Position numbers and translations under genes: made by a program. From contig RWJK01001635.1 in the NCBI GenBank assembly GCA_004335835.1, forward strand, positions 1,842 through 65,841: a DNA stretch of 64,000 nt, given 5' to 3'. The notes beneath the pieces were generated by a model. It ran no database searches, was not told where the DNA came from, and worked only from the letters and a program-made list of their open reading frames with translations. How positions within the stretch are numbered: position 1 is the first letter of the stretch; every line of letters starts with the position of its first letter. This document shows positions 33,929 to 44,372 of this stretch, in pieces. The DNA comes from Scenedesmus sp. ARA3. Its lineage: Eukaryota; Chlorophyta; Chlorophyceae; Sphaeropleales; Scenedesmaceae.

Positions 33929-36381
33929 TGCTATAGGCAAGTGACCAGCAGGCAGCGTTGGGTCGCTGCAGCTGTCAGCTGCAGTGTGGTTGGTCTGCCA
34001 GGGGCCTGCAAACCACACCATGCAGTCACCAGACATGCAGGGGTAAGCCATCTAGCAGTTGACAAGCCCCTACTTGCGCTGCACATCTCGGATCATCCTG
34101 GGCGCGCGTGAACACAGCTGAAGTCCTACCGCTGTTTGACGTCGCACATACGTCCTGCCGCTGTTTGCTACCATATATAACACTACCGAGCATCGCCTTT
34201 CTGCTGTGGCCGTTGGTAGGTGCGGTCACCTGCTGTGCTGAACTTGACGTGCCCAAACAGCTGCAGCTCCGCCCATACAGCCACAGCAGCCCAGCTGCCT
34301 TTCTGCTGCATCTCCGCATCCAGCTGGGCCACCGCACTGGTGTCATTTAAATCTACAACAAACCTTGGCTGTCGCTGCATTGAGTGAGTACCAGCTACAT
34401 CACACGAAGCAGGCATAGCAAGCAAGCATGAGCAGAAACTCAGCCATCTCCCACTCAGCTGAATCATTGGTAGGCGGGCTCACCTGCCGTGCTAAAAGTG
34501 ATGTCCCCAAACAGCTGCAGCTCCGCCCATACAGCCACAGCAGCCCAGCTGCCGTTCTGCTGCATCTCCGCATCCAGCTGCGCCACGGCACTCGTGTCAG
34601 CAGCCACTGCCAGTGACGGCATGTGCCACACATGCACTGGAGCTGACAGGGGGATGAAAGTAGAAGGGTCCAGAGGGCTAGGCAAGCACTGGCTGGGTGT
34701 CCACCTGCCAGCAGCAGCAGCAGCAGCAGCATGATTGGGTTATGTCATCTGGTCATCAGCCTGGCTCACAAGCAGCAACGGTGACTGTAAGCTGCGTGTG
34801 CTAGGAGTGAATGCGCTGGATGGGAACCAGATGAAAAGCCCTATATTGACAGAGTTGTAAACAGCACCGCAGCTCACCTGTGCTTGTCGAGTGCAGAGAG
34901 GTCCAGCCAGCTGCTGCTGCCACCATCTTCACATCCGTCTTCACAGCCAGCCGCCAGCCTGCCACTGTGAACTTCACACCCGGACGGCCGCACCCCCACT
35001 GCCTGCGCCATCACTGTCACTGCTGCAGGAACAATCACAGGCTCCTCCCTGACTAGCAGCTCATCCAATGCATGAGCAACTGCTTGTATAAAACAAAGTA
35101 GCTCAGCTCACCTGTGCTTGTCGAGTGCAGAGAGGTCCAGCCAGCTGCTGCTGCTGCTGCCGCCATCTTCACACCCATCTTCACAGTCAGCCGCCAGCCT
35201 CCCCCCGTGAACTTCACACCCGGACGGCTGCACCCCCACTGCCTGCGCCATCACTGTCACTGCTGCGGGAACAATCACTGGCTCCTCCCTGACTAGCAGC
35301 TCATCTAATGCATGTGCAACAGCTGGTATAAACCCTCCAGACAGAACCCCATCATCGATGATGTCAGCAACCAGGCAGTTGCAGACGCAGGGGAGGTCAC
35401 TGCCGATCTTTAGGGTTGTTGGGTGGCTGCTGGTGACACTGAAAGAGGTTGCTGGTACACCGTTGGACAGCAGAACTTGGCGGCAGGCTGCAGCGAGGTA
35501 AGGGCACCTGTTGCCCAAAGGTGGCATACAGAGGAGCAAGGCAGCAGCCAGGATCTGCGGTCAGCAGGCGCTTGGGCAACGCTGTGGGTGTGGTATGCTG
35601 GGGTGTTGACAGAGGTATTGCAGTCAAATGCATGCAGACATGCTGGTAGTGCGGACCAATGAGTTGGTTTCAACGCGTCATTTTCGTCACGTTTCAATGT
35701 GTCACACAGGGCTGCCATGACATTGCAATCATTGATGCACAGCCCACTGCCGGTCTCACCACAAAATTCAGAAGCATTGCATGTTGTAGCAGCACATCCC
35801 ATCACAGCCTCATTACTCACTGCTCCACGCAGGTGACGTGCACTGCCCCAGCACGCACAGCAGCAACACACGTATGATACGCCATGCATGCTTTCATGTG
35901 ATAGCACCTGCTTTACAGCCACATTACTCACTGCTCCACGCAGGTGACGTGCACTGCCCCAGCACGCACAGCAGCAACACACGTATGATACGCCATGCAT
36001 GCTTTCATGTGATAGCACCTGCTTTACAGCCACATTACTCACTGCTCCACGCAGGTGACATGTACTGCCCCAGCACGCACAGCAGCAAGCGCCAGTAGCC
36101 CTGCTTTAGCTCCCAGCAGCAGCACGCGAGGCTGCCGTCCACTGGCAGCCACTGCTGCCACTGCTGATGCTGTTGCTGACCACAAAGCAGAGAGGCGGGC
36201 AGTGTCGGGCAGCTGGCGGTGCAGGTAGCGCTTTGGAGCTGCTATGTCGCACTGCAGTTGACAGCAGCAGCAGCAGCAGCAGCAGCAGCACGGCCTTTTT
36301 GGCAACGGCAGTGAGGCAAGGGGTGTCGGGCAGCTGGCAGTGCAGGTAGCGCTTCGCCGCGGCAATGTCACACTGCAGTTG

Positions 36382-36426
<45 letters not shown>

Positions 36427-36528
36427 GCGGCAGCACGGTGTGTTTATGGGAACAGATGCAAGGCGAGAGGTGTCGGGCAGCTGGCGGTGCAGGTAGTGCT
36501 TCGGCGGCGCGATGTCGCACTGCAGTTG

Positions 36529-36587
<59 letters not shown>

Positions 36588-36637
36588 NNNNNNNNNNNNN
36601 NNNNNNNNNNNNNNNNNNNNNNNNNNNNNNNNNNNNN

Positions 36638-36688
<51 letters not shown>

Positions 36689-39600
36689 TGCAGCAGCAGC
36701 GCTGTGCAGTTCCGCACAGCAGCAGGCCGCCATGCATGTGCTGCTGATGTGTGACACGCAGATGCTAAATGTGAAAGCAGCACCGCCTGGTGACGCATGC
36801 ACTCAACGACCAGCAGTGCGTGAAGCAGTACCAATACCAGCACATCATGATGACAAGAAAAGGACCTGCACATACACAAAGGCAGGCACATTTGAGGTTA
36901 TTATTATTTATTACTGAAGTACTGAGTACCGGTATCCCACTAAGTCACATAGCAAGTGCGTGTGTTAGCTTCTGCAGCAGCAACCCACCTGTGTGATGAC
37001 ATACTCATACACATCTGAGGCTTGATGCAGTGCACCGACACAAAGACAGTGAGCGGTTTCAAGTGCATGCAGCAGCCACTGCATCACAAAACCCACCTGT
37101 GTGCGGACATACTCATACACATCCCTCAGGGCAGGATCAGCAGCAGCAGCTGAAGGAGTCAGCAGCACCCTAGGCAGCTGCCAGCTGTCCACCCCAATGC
37201 CAGTTCCACATCCCGCAGCACCAAACCCTTGTTGCTGCTGTTGCAGCTCATCATCATCATCATCTGCTGCCCCCAAGTGCCCGCAGTGACAGCAGCTGAG
37301 GGTGCACCAGTCATTGGCAGCAGCTGCAGCAACCCACCTGTGTGCGGATATACTCATACACATCCCTCAGGGCAGGGTCAGCAGCAGCAGCTGAAGGAGT
37401 CAGCAGCACCCTCGGCAGCTGCCAACTGTCCACCCCGCTGCCTGTTCCACATCCCGTAGCACCAAACCCTTGCTGCTGCTGTTGCAGCTCATCATCATCA
37501 TCATCATCATCATCTGCTGATCCCAGCTGCCCAGCAGCAGCAGCACACAGCAGCGCAGCCGCCGGCTGCTGCCAGCCCACAGCATACTGCTGCCCCGGGG
37601 CCAGCAGCTGCTGCTGCGCAGCGCTTGCTGCTGCTGCAGCAGCAGCACGATTACGCTGCAGGGACGAGCCAGATGCGTTGTGTGGCGCTAGGGTTAAGCA
37701 CTCTGGGGTTTGGGGAGCCGGCAGGGCTTTGCAGCTGAGGGTTTTGCCGTGTAACAGGTCTTGGAGTAAACCCTGCTGTGCTTGCTGCAGGCCTGACTTG
37801 AGAGTGGGGCTGAAAGGGTCTGCCTCTAGGCCTGCCTCAAATGCAGCAGCAGCCTGCACGAGCATCAGACAGCACAAGAGCGCAATCGTGACGGACAGCT
37901 TTTACAAAGTGGTAGCTGCAGCCACTTGCAAGCCGCTTCTCTTAGAGTGCTGCACCTCACATGCAAGCAGCAGTTAACCCACTGCCTCTCATGACCGTTT
38001 GGTGGTAAGGGTGCACATATAGAAGTCACACCACCCACCTGCCTGTGCTGCCCCAGCCCCAACAAAGCATCCCCCAGCCGCAGGCATGCTTTGGGTCAGG
38101 GCGGTGGTGGCGGCTGGTATGACATCACCAGTATGCTTGCACATGACTTGACAAGAATGCTGTGCAGTTGCGCCCACCTGCCTGTGCTGCCCCAGCCCTA
38201 ACAAACCGCTCCCCAGCTGCAGGCATGCCTTGGGCCAATGAGGGTGGCCGCTGAGGGACAGCAGCCACCACCCAGTTTGCTGCTTTGGTCTTTTCGCAAG
38301 CGCTACCAGTAACCCAACCCACCCACCTGCCTGGGCTGCCCCAGCTTTAACAGAGCATCTCCTACCCGCAGGCATGCTTTGGGCCAGTGCGGGTGGCGGC
38401 TGTTATGACATCACCAACATGCTTCCACATGACATTACAAGATTGCTGTGCAGTTGCGCCCACCTGCCTGTGCTGCCCCAGCCCCAATAAAGCATCTCCC
38501 AGCCGCCGTCAGGCCTTGGGCCAGTGCGGGTGGCGGCTGGGGGACAGCAGCCCAGCCCAAGCTGCGGCTTCCTATTGTACACACTTGACTGCAGAACACC
38601 ACAGAATGCTTTCGACGCGCTTCTCGATCGAACGTGCTGAGGATACTTCCATGCGTTCATGCTATATGCAAACTCTGTGTGAACACCTCACATGCAGCCA
38701 CCAGCCGGATTGCTCAGCGCAATGCGAGTCGGACCCTGCTAGCATGCACTCACAAAGCACGCGCAGCCAAACGTAGAAGTTACGCATCATTTCCCACCTG
38801 CCTGTGCTGCCCCAGCCCTATTAGAGCATCTCCCAGCCGCTGGCAGGCCTTGGGCCAGTGCGGGTGGCGGCTGGGGGACAGCAGCCCAGCCCGTGCTGCC
38901 TCTGCCCGCAGCAGCTCCAGGCACTGCTGCGCATCCTGCAGAGACATGTAAAAGCAATAACACAGGTTTATGAGGATGCATTGGCTAGCATCCAACAGCA
39001 CATAACATGTAGTACAGTGAGGGCTGATGCTGCACGCAGCAGCTCCAGGCACTGCTGAGCATCCTGCAGGCAACATATGTACAGTGGAATGTGGGCTAGG
39101 GGAGTACAGAGCATGCAGAGCAGGGTGGCGGCTGGGGGACAGCAAGCCAGCCCTGCCCGCTGCTGCCCGCAGCAGCTGCAGGCACTGCTGCGCATCCTGC
39201 AGGAACATGGACAGACAGTCAGGGCAAGAGACGAGCAGCACATGCAGCGGACCATATGCAAGCATGGCTGCTTGCAACAGCTCCAGGCACTGCTGCGCAT
39301 CCTGCAGGAACAACCAACGTGGGTCAGAAATGTGCGTCTCAAGCAGAGGAGCGTGCCCAAGTGGCTGTTAGTCATTGTCTAGCAGCTGTCCAGCAGCATC
39401 ACCTGCAAAAACCACTTGTGTAGGCCCGTTTGCAGCAAACCAAAGACGGGCAAATCCGTCAGGCTTGCTGGTCAGCTGTTCAGTAGACATCCATCACAAG
39501 CACCAGCACCAGCACTTCTGGGCACCCATGTCAGCAGCTATAGCCGCACCTGCAGTGCCTCTCTGTGCTGGCCCAGTGCCAAGTGGCAGGCTGCCTTGTT

Positions 39601-40335
39601 GGAGTGCGCTATGGAAGAGCTACAGTAAAGTCACAGAACGATTGTAGTCGCTACAACTGCAAGGTTTACAGCAGCAGCCAGAGAGATCCACCTGCAGCGC
39701 CGCTCTGTGCTGGCCCAGTGCTAGGTGGCAGGCTGCCTTGTTGGAGTGAATGCCCACATCCGCACGCTTGCGGCCAATTACCACAAACAGCTACAGCTGC
39801 CCCTTGATGTTTATTTCATCATCACAAGCACTAGTATAGTTCAGCAGCTGCTGCTGCTTCAGCAGCTATAGCCGCACCTGCAACGCCTCGCTGTGCTGGC
39901 CCAGTGCCAAGTGGCATGCTGCCCTGCTGAAGTGAGTGCCAAGGTGTGCAAGCTTGATGCCAGTTACCACAAACAGCTACAGCTGCCCCTTTACTTTGTA
40001 AGTTTTCATCACAGGCACCAGTATGCTTCAGCAGCAGCAGCAGCTAGATCCGCACCTGCAATGCTTCTCTGCACTGGCCCAGTGCCAGGTGGCAGGCTGC
40101 CTTGTTGGAGTGCGCTTTGAATAGCTCAGGGTGCGTTGTGTGCTGCGCTGCAGCTGTCTCAAACAGCTGGCTCAGCAGGGTGATGGCTTGCTGGTGATCG
40201 CCTGCCGTGACGGCAGCAACCGCGGCCTGCAATTTGCAGCGGCAGGATGATACACAAAAAAGCGGTGTAGGTGTGCTGCGGGTGGTCAGCTGTGTGGTGT
40301 GCAAGGTTATGTTGGGTATTCGACAAGCAGTTTAT

Positions 40336-40381
<46 letters not shown>

Positions 40382-40523
40382 GGCAGCAGCAGCAGCAGCA
40401 AGCGACCGTTCCTTCCTCACTGCTGCAGCACGTTTCTTCTGAAGCGTGTCACTAAACCCTATGTAGACCGTATTGGAACATTCTTACCTTGTTCAGGCCA
40501 GCAATGGTGCTACTCAACACCAT
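28402..40523 (-). CDS. TPR-containing tandem protein arginine methyltransferase (PRMT9/PRMT7 type)
   Basis: Thirteen exons on the minus strand: 40523-40488, 40226-40056, 38935-38798, 37853-37338, 36251-36043, 35507-35112, 34704-34484, 34005-33777, 33289-32607, 31465-31231, 30793-30576, 30235-29469 and 28566-28402. All have GT-AG borders and agreeing phases, and the total of 3,984 nt codes for 1,327 residues. Residues 13-115 are TPRs (AHSNKAACHLALGQCREAL, KACQRLGDALIGLGQHRQ). The first methyltransferase domain (about 288-640) has PRVLLLGAKAGLLALAAVRA, then LVADIIDDGVLSGGFIPAV. The second (about 640-1030) has a canonical SAM motif, VLDVGCGSGVLSLLAA, then VVVFDVYDAGLVGHQVL. The barrel follows with AVVMWFDLHLAEGVAL and HWGQALYYLD. 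TPR plus two domains is the PRMT9 layout, and the linkers are inflated by Gln/Ser/Ala runs. PRMTs methylate arginine on RNA-binding and splicing proteins. Domain 1 lacks GxGxG, and neither domain shows the usual acidic pair of the double-E loop, so activity is uncertain. It shares a divergent upstream region with the RRM gene. Confidence 0.87.
28715..29412 (-). repeat. Array of five ~150-bp 3' echoes of PRMT exon 12
   Basis: The end of exon 12 (TKCRQLLGQMLQRAPGGKFP, PIWNDLALMQ) is at 29469-29560. Copies ending at 29317, 29165, 29013, 28865 and 28715 follow at steps of 148-152 bp. Each has about 95 bp of exon homology and a donor-like GTGCGT/GTGCGC, GTGTGC or similar after the CAG. Confidence 0.9.
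30840..31028 (-). repeat. Two 5' echoes of PRMT exon 11
   Basis: Copies of WSGEAEAV.LD.LP start at 31028 and 30908, ahead of the true exon at 30793 (steps 120 and 115 bp). Each has a CAG acceptor behind a CTG run. Confidence 0.88.
31530..31710 (-). repeat. Two 5' echoes of PRMT exon 10
   Basis: Copies of GLVGHQVLG.L..(I/V)KAKLL begin near 31707 and 31592, before the true exon at 31465. CAG runs separate them. Confidence 0.88.
32080..32455 (-). repeat. Three 3' echoes of PRMT exon 9
   Basis: Copies of the exon end (LSGVDVVVFDVYDAG in the true exon) read GVDVVVFDFFDAG, GVDVLMLDLFDAG and GAAVVVFDFFNAG. Each is followed by a GTGAGG or GTGAGC donor. Confidence 0.88.
33380..33668 (-). repeat. Echoes of PRMT exon 8 (3') and exon 9 (5') in one intron
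   Basis: Bases 33610-33668 repeat the end of exon 8 (VYPL.ACHNT, with donor). Bases 33383-33416 repeat the start of exon 9 (FF KLAQAEYY against SFTLAQAEYQ, with acceptor). Both kinds of echo occur in the same intron. Confidence 0.78.
34225..34350 (-). repeat. 3' echo of PRMT exon 7
   Basis: This repeats DTSAVAQLDAEMQQ(K)GSWA, then VAVWAELQLFG and FSTAG, with its donor, about 256 bp after the true exon end. Confidence 0.88.
34878..35080 (-). repeat. 3' echo of PRMT exon 6
   Basis: A roughly 200-bp copy of the exon end (DELLVREEPVIVPAAVTVMA through LDLSALDKHR) ends at 34878 with donor GTGAGC. It lies 234 bp from the true end at 35112 and is about 95% identical by eye. Confidence 0.9.
35811..36042 (-). 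repeat. 110-bp tandem repeat built from the end of PRMT exon 5
   Basis: Two almost perfect 110-bp units follow the exon end (RAGAVHVTCVEQ). Each contains the exon end, donor GTGAGT and intron start. Identity looks close to 100%, so this is a young duplication. Confidence 0.9.
36265..36535 (-). repeat. Two 5' echoes of PRMT exon 5
   Basis: Copies of CDIA(A/P)(P/A)K.YLH.QLPDT begin near 36523 and 36373, ahead of the true exon at 36251. Each follows a long CTG run and a TCAACTGCAG acceptor. Confidence 0.88.
36524..36697 (+). repeat. Long CAG tract interrupted by an assembly gap
   Basis: CAG runs on both sides of the 50-N gap (36588-36637) in a PRMT intron. The true repeat length is unknown. 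Confidence 0.9.
36588..36637. other. Assembly gap (50 N)
   Basis: Placeholder gap inside the CAG tract of the PRMT gene. Confidence 0.95.
36984..37275 (-). repeat. Two 3' echoes of PRMT exon 4
   Basis: Bases 37094-37275 repeat QQQGFG.(A/T)GCGTG through RDVYEYVRTQ. Bases 36984-37020 repeat only DVYEYVITQ. The true exon ends at 37338. All have GTGGGT donors. Confidence 0.88.
38035..38560 (-). repeat. Four 3' echoes of PRMT exon 3 (TPR)
   Basis: Copies of SRHPHWPKA...LGDALLGLGQHRQ end at about 38461, 38325, 38178 and 38037, each with a GTGGG donor. The true exon ends at 38798. Confidence 0.88.
38975..39306 (-). repeat. Three 5' echoes of PRMT exon 3 (TPR)
   Basis: Copies of DAQQCLELL(R/Q)A begin near 39304, 39200 and 39066, ahead of the true exon at 38935. 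The 39200 copy extends through GLLSPSRHP. Confidence 0.88.
39545..39935 (-). repeat. Three 3' echoes of PRMT exon 2 (TPR)
   Basis: Copies of the exon end (NKAACHLALGQ..EALQ) lie at about 39869-39935, 39692-39752 and 39548-39605. The true exon ends at 40056. Confidence 0.85.
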
Positions 40524-41358
40524 ACGGTCGTTTGAGTCACTGCTGCCGATGTGCTGCCTAGGTTTTTAGCTACCTAAGTAAGCTGCACTAGCGTTGTACG
40601 AGTGAGTCCAGGTATATATTCAATTGTCACGTTGTGTCTGCCTTGACTCTGGCTCAGCATCGGCAGCGTTTGTTCCGAACGAGGTTCGCCATGTCAAAGG
40701 GGTTACCTCGTGCCCAAGACTGCTCGACAGCAGCTTCTTGGATCTTGCGCATGTGAGCCCGCAGCAATAGTTGTTCTCAGCTCCCGTTTGGAGAGCTGCT
40801 AGTGCTGCACAATATAAAAAGAAACTCTAGAGATCTGGCACAAGTGGTAGACTGGTCCAGCTGCGGGCCACCCTGCACACAGCTGGCTGGCCTAAAACCA
40901 GGCGATTATACACACCGTTGTTTTGTACATATTCTACCGCCTGCAGCTGCATGCCTGCACTCCCCTGGCGCTGCTGAACAGCAGCAATGGCAACCGTCCA
41001 ACTGTCATGAACTGCCACTGCTGCAGTGGTTTATATGCAAGGCCGCCAGTTGGTGCAAAATCATCTTCAATAAACATTAAGCCTTATTATGGCTGCTATT
41101 TCTTACGCACTGATGTGTGTGCCGAAGCCTGAATGTTTCGGAACGCCTTGCATCACGGTGTGCTAGCACACCAAGTCATTCAGACCGCATAGATAGCGCC
41201 AGTCATTGAAAATCAAGTTAAATCAGCATCCGACCGTCGGTGCCTGCACACTCCTCACATCCCTTGTCATGACAGCCAAACGAATGTGGCGCCATTTCTA
41301 AGCTCCACCCAGCCACAGCGGACTATCAAAGACGCTGATCTAGAATTAAGCATATTGT
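40524..41358. promoter_or_regulatory. Divergent intergenic region between the PRMT and RRM genes
   Basis: These 835 bp separate two genes transcribed away from each other, so both promoters and 5' UTRs must lie here. A TATAAAA-like stretch near 40812 is the only core-promoter resemblance I see. No factor site is recognised. Confidence 0.45.
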
Positions 41359-42487
41359 TTGATGACGGACGACGATTGTCTAACCATCATCGCGCCCCAA
41401 GAACTGTTTCAACATCATCTGCCTGCAAGCTTGACTGTGCTCGTCTCCCCCATGGCTTCAGCTCACGGCGTCATATATGTATCGAATCTGCCTTATGAGG
41501 CACATGAGGAACTGGTGCAGCAGGCCTTCGACGATGAGCAGTTTGCTGTGGTGAGCAGGCTGCTGTGAGTCCGCTGTTGCACTGCGCAGCAGTACTGCAG
41601 TGAGGCGCGTGCATGCCCATAACCTGCATGCCGGGCAAGCCCAGACGCTGCTGCAATCATGGCATGTCGTTGAACGATCTGTTCTGCAGCATGCCACCAG
41701 CAGCCGCCACCTTCAGCAGAAGCGCATGTCCACAGTCCGCGCTGCACAGCACACTGTTGCACTAATCGCTGCAGCCCTGCAGCAGCTGCAACAGCAATAC
41801 AAACACCCTCCCACACAACTATTGCTTGCGCATTGATCTGGAGAAATACATGCATGTGTGTGCTCGCTTGCATCCTGCAGGACAGTGAGCAGCTCCTAAA
41901 GAAGGGATCCCTCAACCGCTGCCGCAACTCTGCAGCGGCAACACTAGTTCACGAACTGTGACAATTTCCTTGCTAGTGTGCCAATCTGATCGTTTGTACG
42001 CATGCATGTGCTTACTTGTGTCCTGCAGGGTAGTGTGCAGCTGCTGAAGAAGGGTTCCTTCAACCGCTGCCGCAACTCAGGCCTGGCATGCGTCACTTTA
42101 GCAAAGCGCAGCGACACTGAGCGCTGCTGCAGCGTGATGGATGGCAAGCCACTTTATGGCCGCCCCATGATTGTGCGCAAGGACAAATTTGTTGCAGATG
42201 ACCCAGCATATGACAGCTCCACAGCACGTGATGACACAACAGCAGCAGCAGCAGCAGAAGCAACAGCAGCAGGAGGAGGACAAGCAGGAGACATGGAAAC
42301 AGCAGCAGCAGCAGCCGCTGCTGGCTCTGCGTTAACAGCAGTACAGCATGTCAAGGGCGCTGCAGCAAAGGCAAAGCAGCAGGGTGCGCCTGCTAATTGT
42401 GCAGCGGCAGCAGCAGCAGCAGCAACAGGAGGCAGCAGACCAACAAGCAGCAGTCCTGGTGGGGGTGCTGTGCGTTTTGTGGACTAA
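41359..42487 (+). CDS. RRM-domain RNA-binding protein
   Basis: Two exons, 41359-41550 (donor GTGAGC) and 42029-42487 (stop TAA), join in phase 0 to give 216 residues. A single RRM is split by the intron. It has RNP2-like VIYVSNLPYEAHEELVQQAF, then GLACVTLAKRSDTERC in the RNP1 position, then MDGKPLYGRPMIVRKDK. RNP1 is degenerate, with only one of the usual aromatic or glycine positions visible. The tail is Ala/Gly/Ser-rich and disordered. Related small RRM proteins act in mRNA splicing, export or stability. The start may instead be ATG 41452 (MASAHGVIYV), which leaves a tighter N-terminus before the domain. The gene is divergent from the PRMT, an enzyme class that often acts on RNA-binding proteins, but no functional link can be read from sequence. 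One clean 5' echo lies in the intron. Confidence 0.8.
41851..41945 (+). repeat. 5' echo of RRM exon 2
   Basis: An acceptor (CAG ending 41880) plus QLLKKGS(L)NRCRNS is copied 148 bp upstream of the true exon. It is about 85% identical over about 80 bp, and the preceding TGCATGTG stretch of the intron end is copied too. Confidence 0.88.
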
Positions 42488-42839
42488 GTGAATTTCCTGT
42501 GCATGGTGGTAGCAGTGCCGATTGCTGCAGTAAAGGGTGGCAAAGGGCAGGTTTGGCCTTTCCTTCTCATGTTGTGTGCTGCATGTCCCTCGTTGTGCGC
42601 AGTGTCCGCCAGGCAGCAGGCGCAGCATTTATCATGCGATGTTGGAAGAGCCTTCAAGCGCTAGAGCACAGACCTGTGCTGCGTGCTATGTTACCGCATG
42701 TCGTGGGCATAGCACACACACCCATCTTTTGAGGATTTGCGAAACCTGGGTTTCACAGCCGTGCTTTTGAGACCCTCACAGGTTGCAGTTCTAAGGTTCA
42801 CAGGCCTCTTGTGGTGGCACTCCTTGATGTCAAAAAGGG

Positions 42840-42844
42840 TGTAA
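42840..42844 (+). other. Candidate poly(A) signal TGTAA for the RRM gene
   Basis: TGTAA lies 353 nt after the stop codon. In chlorophycean algae this pentamer is the usual poly(A) signal. It is a short motif, so chance is possible. Confidence 0.35.
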
Positions 42845-44151
42845 GCATGATAATGCTTGTTACATCGGGTTGGATTCAACAGTGTTATGTGTCATTTTCT
42901 CATCTCAGTTTCGAAAAGCTTGAAATGTTGGAGCCTTGCGCAACTTCATCCTAGGCGATGTGTTTGTTGCAAGATTGCAGCCATTGAAATTGCAATGCTA
43001 CATGGTAAACACCCTAATGTCTCGCTGTTTCCAAAATCTGGCTGACGGTAATGCAGGCGGGGCTCCTCGCCATTGTCGTGGTACCATGTGGATGCGTTAC
43101 AGAAGCAGCAGAGAACCCTGATGCAGCTGACACAGCACACATGTGTGGCCCGCGCTTTTTGAAATTGCTCTGAGAAACTCAAGCTGCGAACTGGCAGCTA
43201 CTTGCAACATGCATGCATACCACACAACCATGAACATTCAATTGCAATCAAGCCATAGCAACATCATGATGTTGCTGGTGATCACCAGCGGGCCCCGCGG
43301 AAGACTGTGGGATGCATGCCATCTGATGGCAGTTGCAGATCGTATGCAACTCATCTGCAGGGCGTAGGCCATGCTTCAAGGGTGTTCTAGCAGCAGCAGC
43401 ATGCTAACTCCCGCTGCTGTCATAAGTGCTACAGGACTGCTACAGCATGCTAGCACTGGTGCCGATCAACAGCCACAGTGGTCAACCAAATACCCAATCA
43501 AACAGGGTCATGGTGGGCATCTGTTGGTTCAAAACCCGGGCAGTGCTGCTTGCTACTGCATTAGCTGTCAGCTGCACATGCAGCATCTCGTGCTGCGGCA
43601 GCAGCAGGCTCAGCAACTACACTAGACACTAGACTTAACCATTGAACATGCTCAAAACGCATAGTATCACACACGCGCCAAAAAACAATGGCAAACACCA
43701 GCGCGGCAGCCCAAGCCTGCTGCAGCATCTGTGGCGCCGACATAAAAATTGCGTGCGCTGTGGATCAAGGCAGCTTACAACCTGGCACTGCATGTGCCGA
43801 GCCTCTGCCTGTAAAGTCACCTGCCTGTGAAGTATTGGCACTGTCAACAGCCACTGAAGCCGTCTCACTACTTCACCCAACCATGCGCATGCACCTTGTC
43901 TGCACACCTGCCGTGCCACATCCCAAAGCATTGACACCTACACACTGTTGAATACGATCATGACTCGACAAGAACATTCCTCTGTTACTCATTCCAAAAC
44001 CCTGGAGGTCTTCAAACTCCAGGAAGCCTGGCCTCGCCGACCGCCTGCTAAAGGAGCAATGCCCACATACAAACAGCCTACTCCAGGAACGTTGACCTTT
44101 TGGTCATGCCCTTTCAACCAGTCAGTAGCCAAAGTCCAAAGCTGGTCGCCT

Positions 44152-44301
44152 ATTTGGGAAAGCTGATGGCGTGCAAAATGTATCGCTTCTTAGGGTTCCA
44201 CAGAACCTGACCTTTTGGTCATGCTCTTAGAACAAGGTTCAAAGAAGAAGCTGATCGCCTACTTGGGGAAGCTGATGGCTTGCAGGATGTAGGGCTTGAC
44301 A
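44152..44301 (-). repeat. Two 3' echoes of the last cyclotransferase-like exon
   Basis: The last exon end and stop (YILQAISFPK, then TAG) plus about 60 bp of 3' flank are repeated downstream, at about 44262-44301 and 44152-44186. A GACCTTT(T/C)(G/T)GTC(A/C)TG flank recurs with each. Confidence 0.8.
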
Positions 44302-44372
44302 CGGCTTCACAGGCGCCGACCTTTCTGTCCTGCTCTGAAAACCTTAATCAAGCGCATCTTGAAACCACAACC

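Larger units (their letters stand above)
42488..44372. other. 3' flanks of two convergent genes, no further gene recognised
   Basis: This contains the RRM 3' UTR and the 3' flank of the cyclotransferase-like gene, including its 3' echoes (44152-44301). A small frame at 43688-43951 was considered and not called. Confidence 0.5.

Noticed and set aside
36690..36900. Extra PRMT exon reading HALLVVECMRHQAVLLSHLA
   Set aside because: It needs an acceptor that leads straight into a stop, and exons 4 and 5 already join in phase with a sensible methyltransferase start.
43520..43545. T-loop-like GGTTCAAAACC, possible tRNA
   Set aside because: The flanking bases do not pair as a T-arm, and no acceptor or anticodon arm can be drawn.
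43688..43951. Small Cys-containing open frame (87 codons, CCSICGAD start)
   Set aside because: No domain, no splice or context support, and it lies in the 3' flank of convergent genes. It could not be told from chance.
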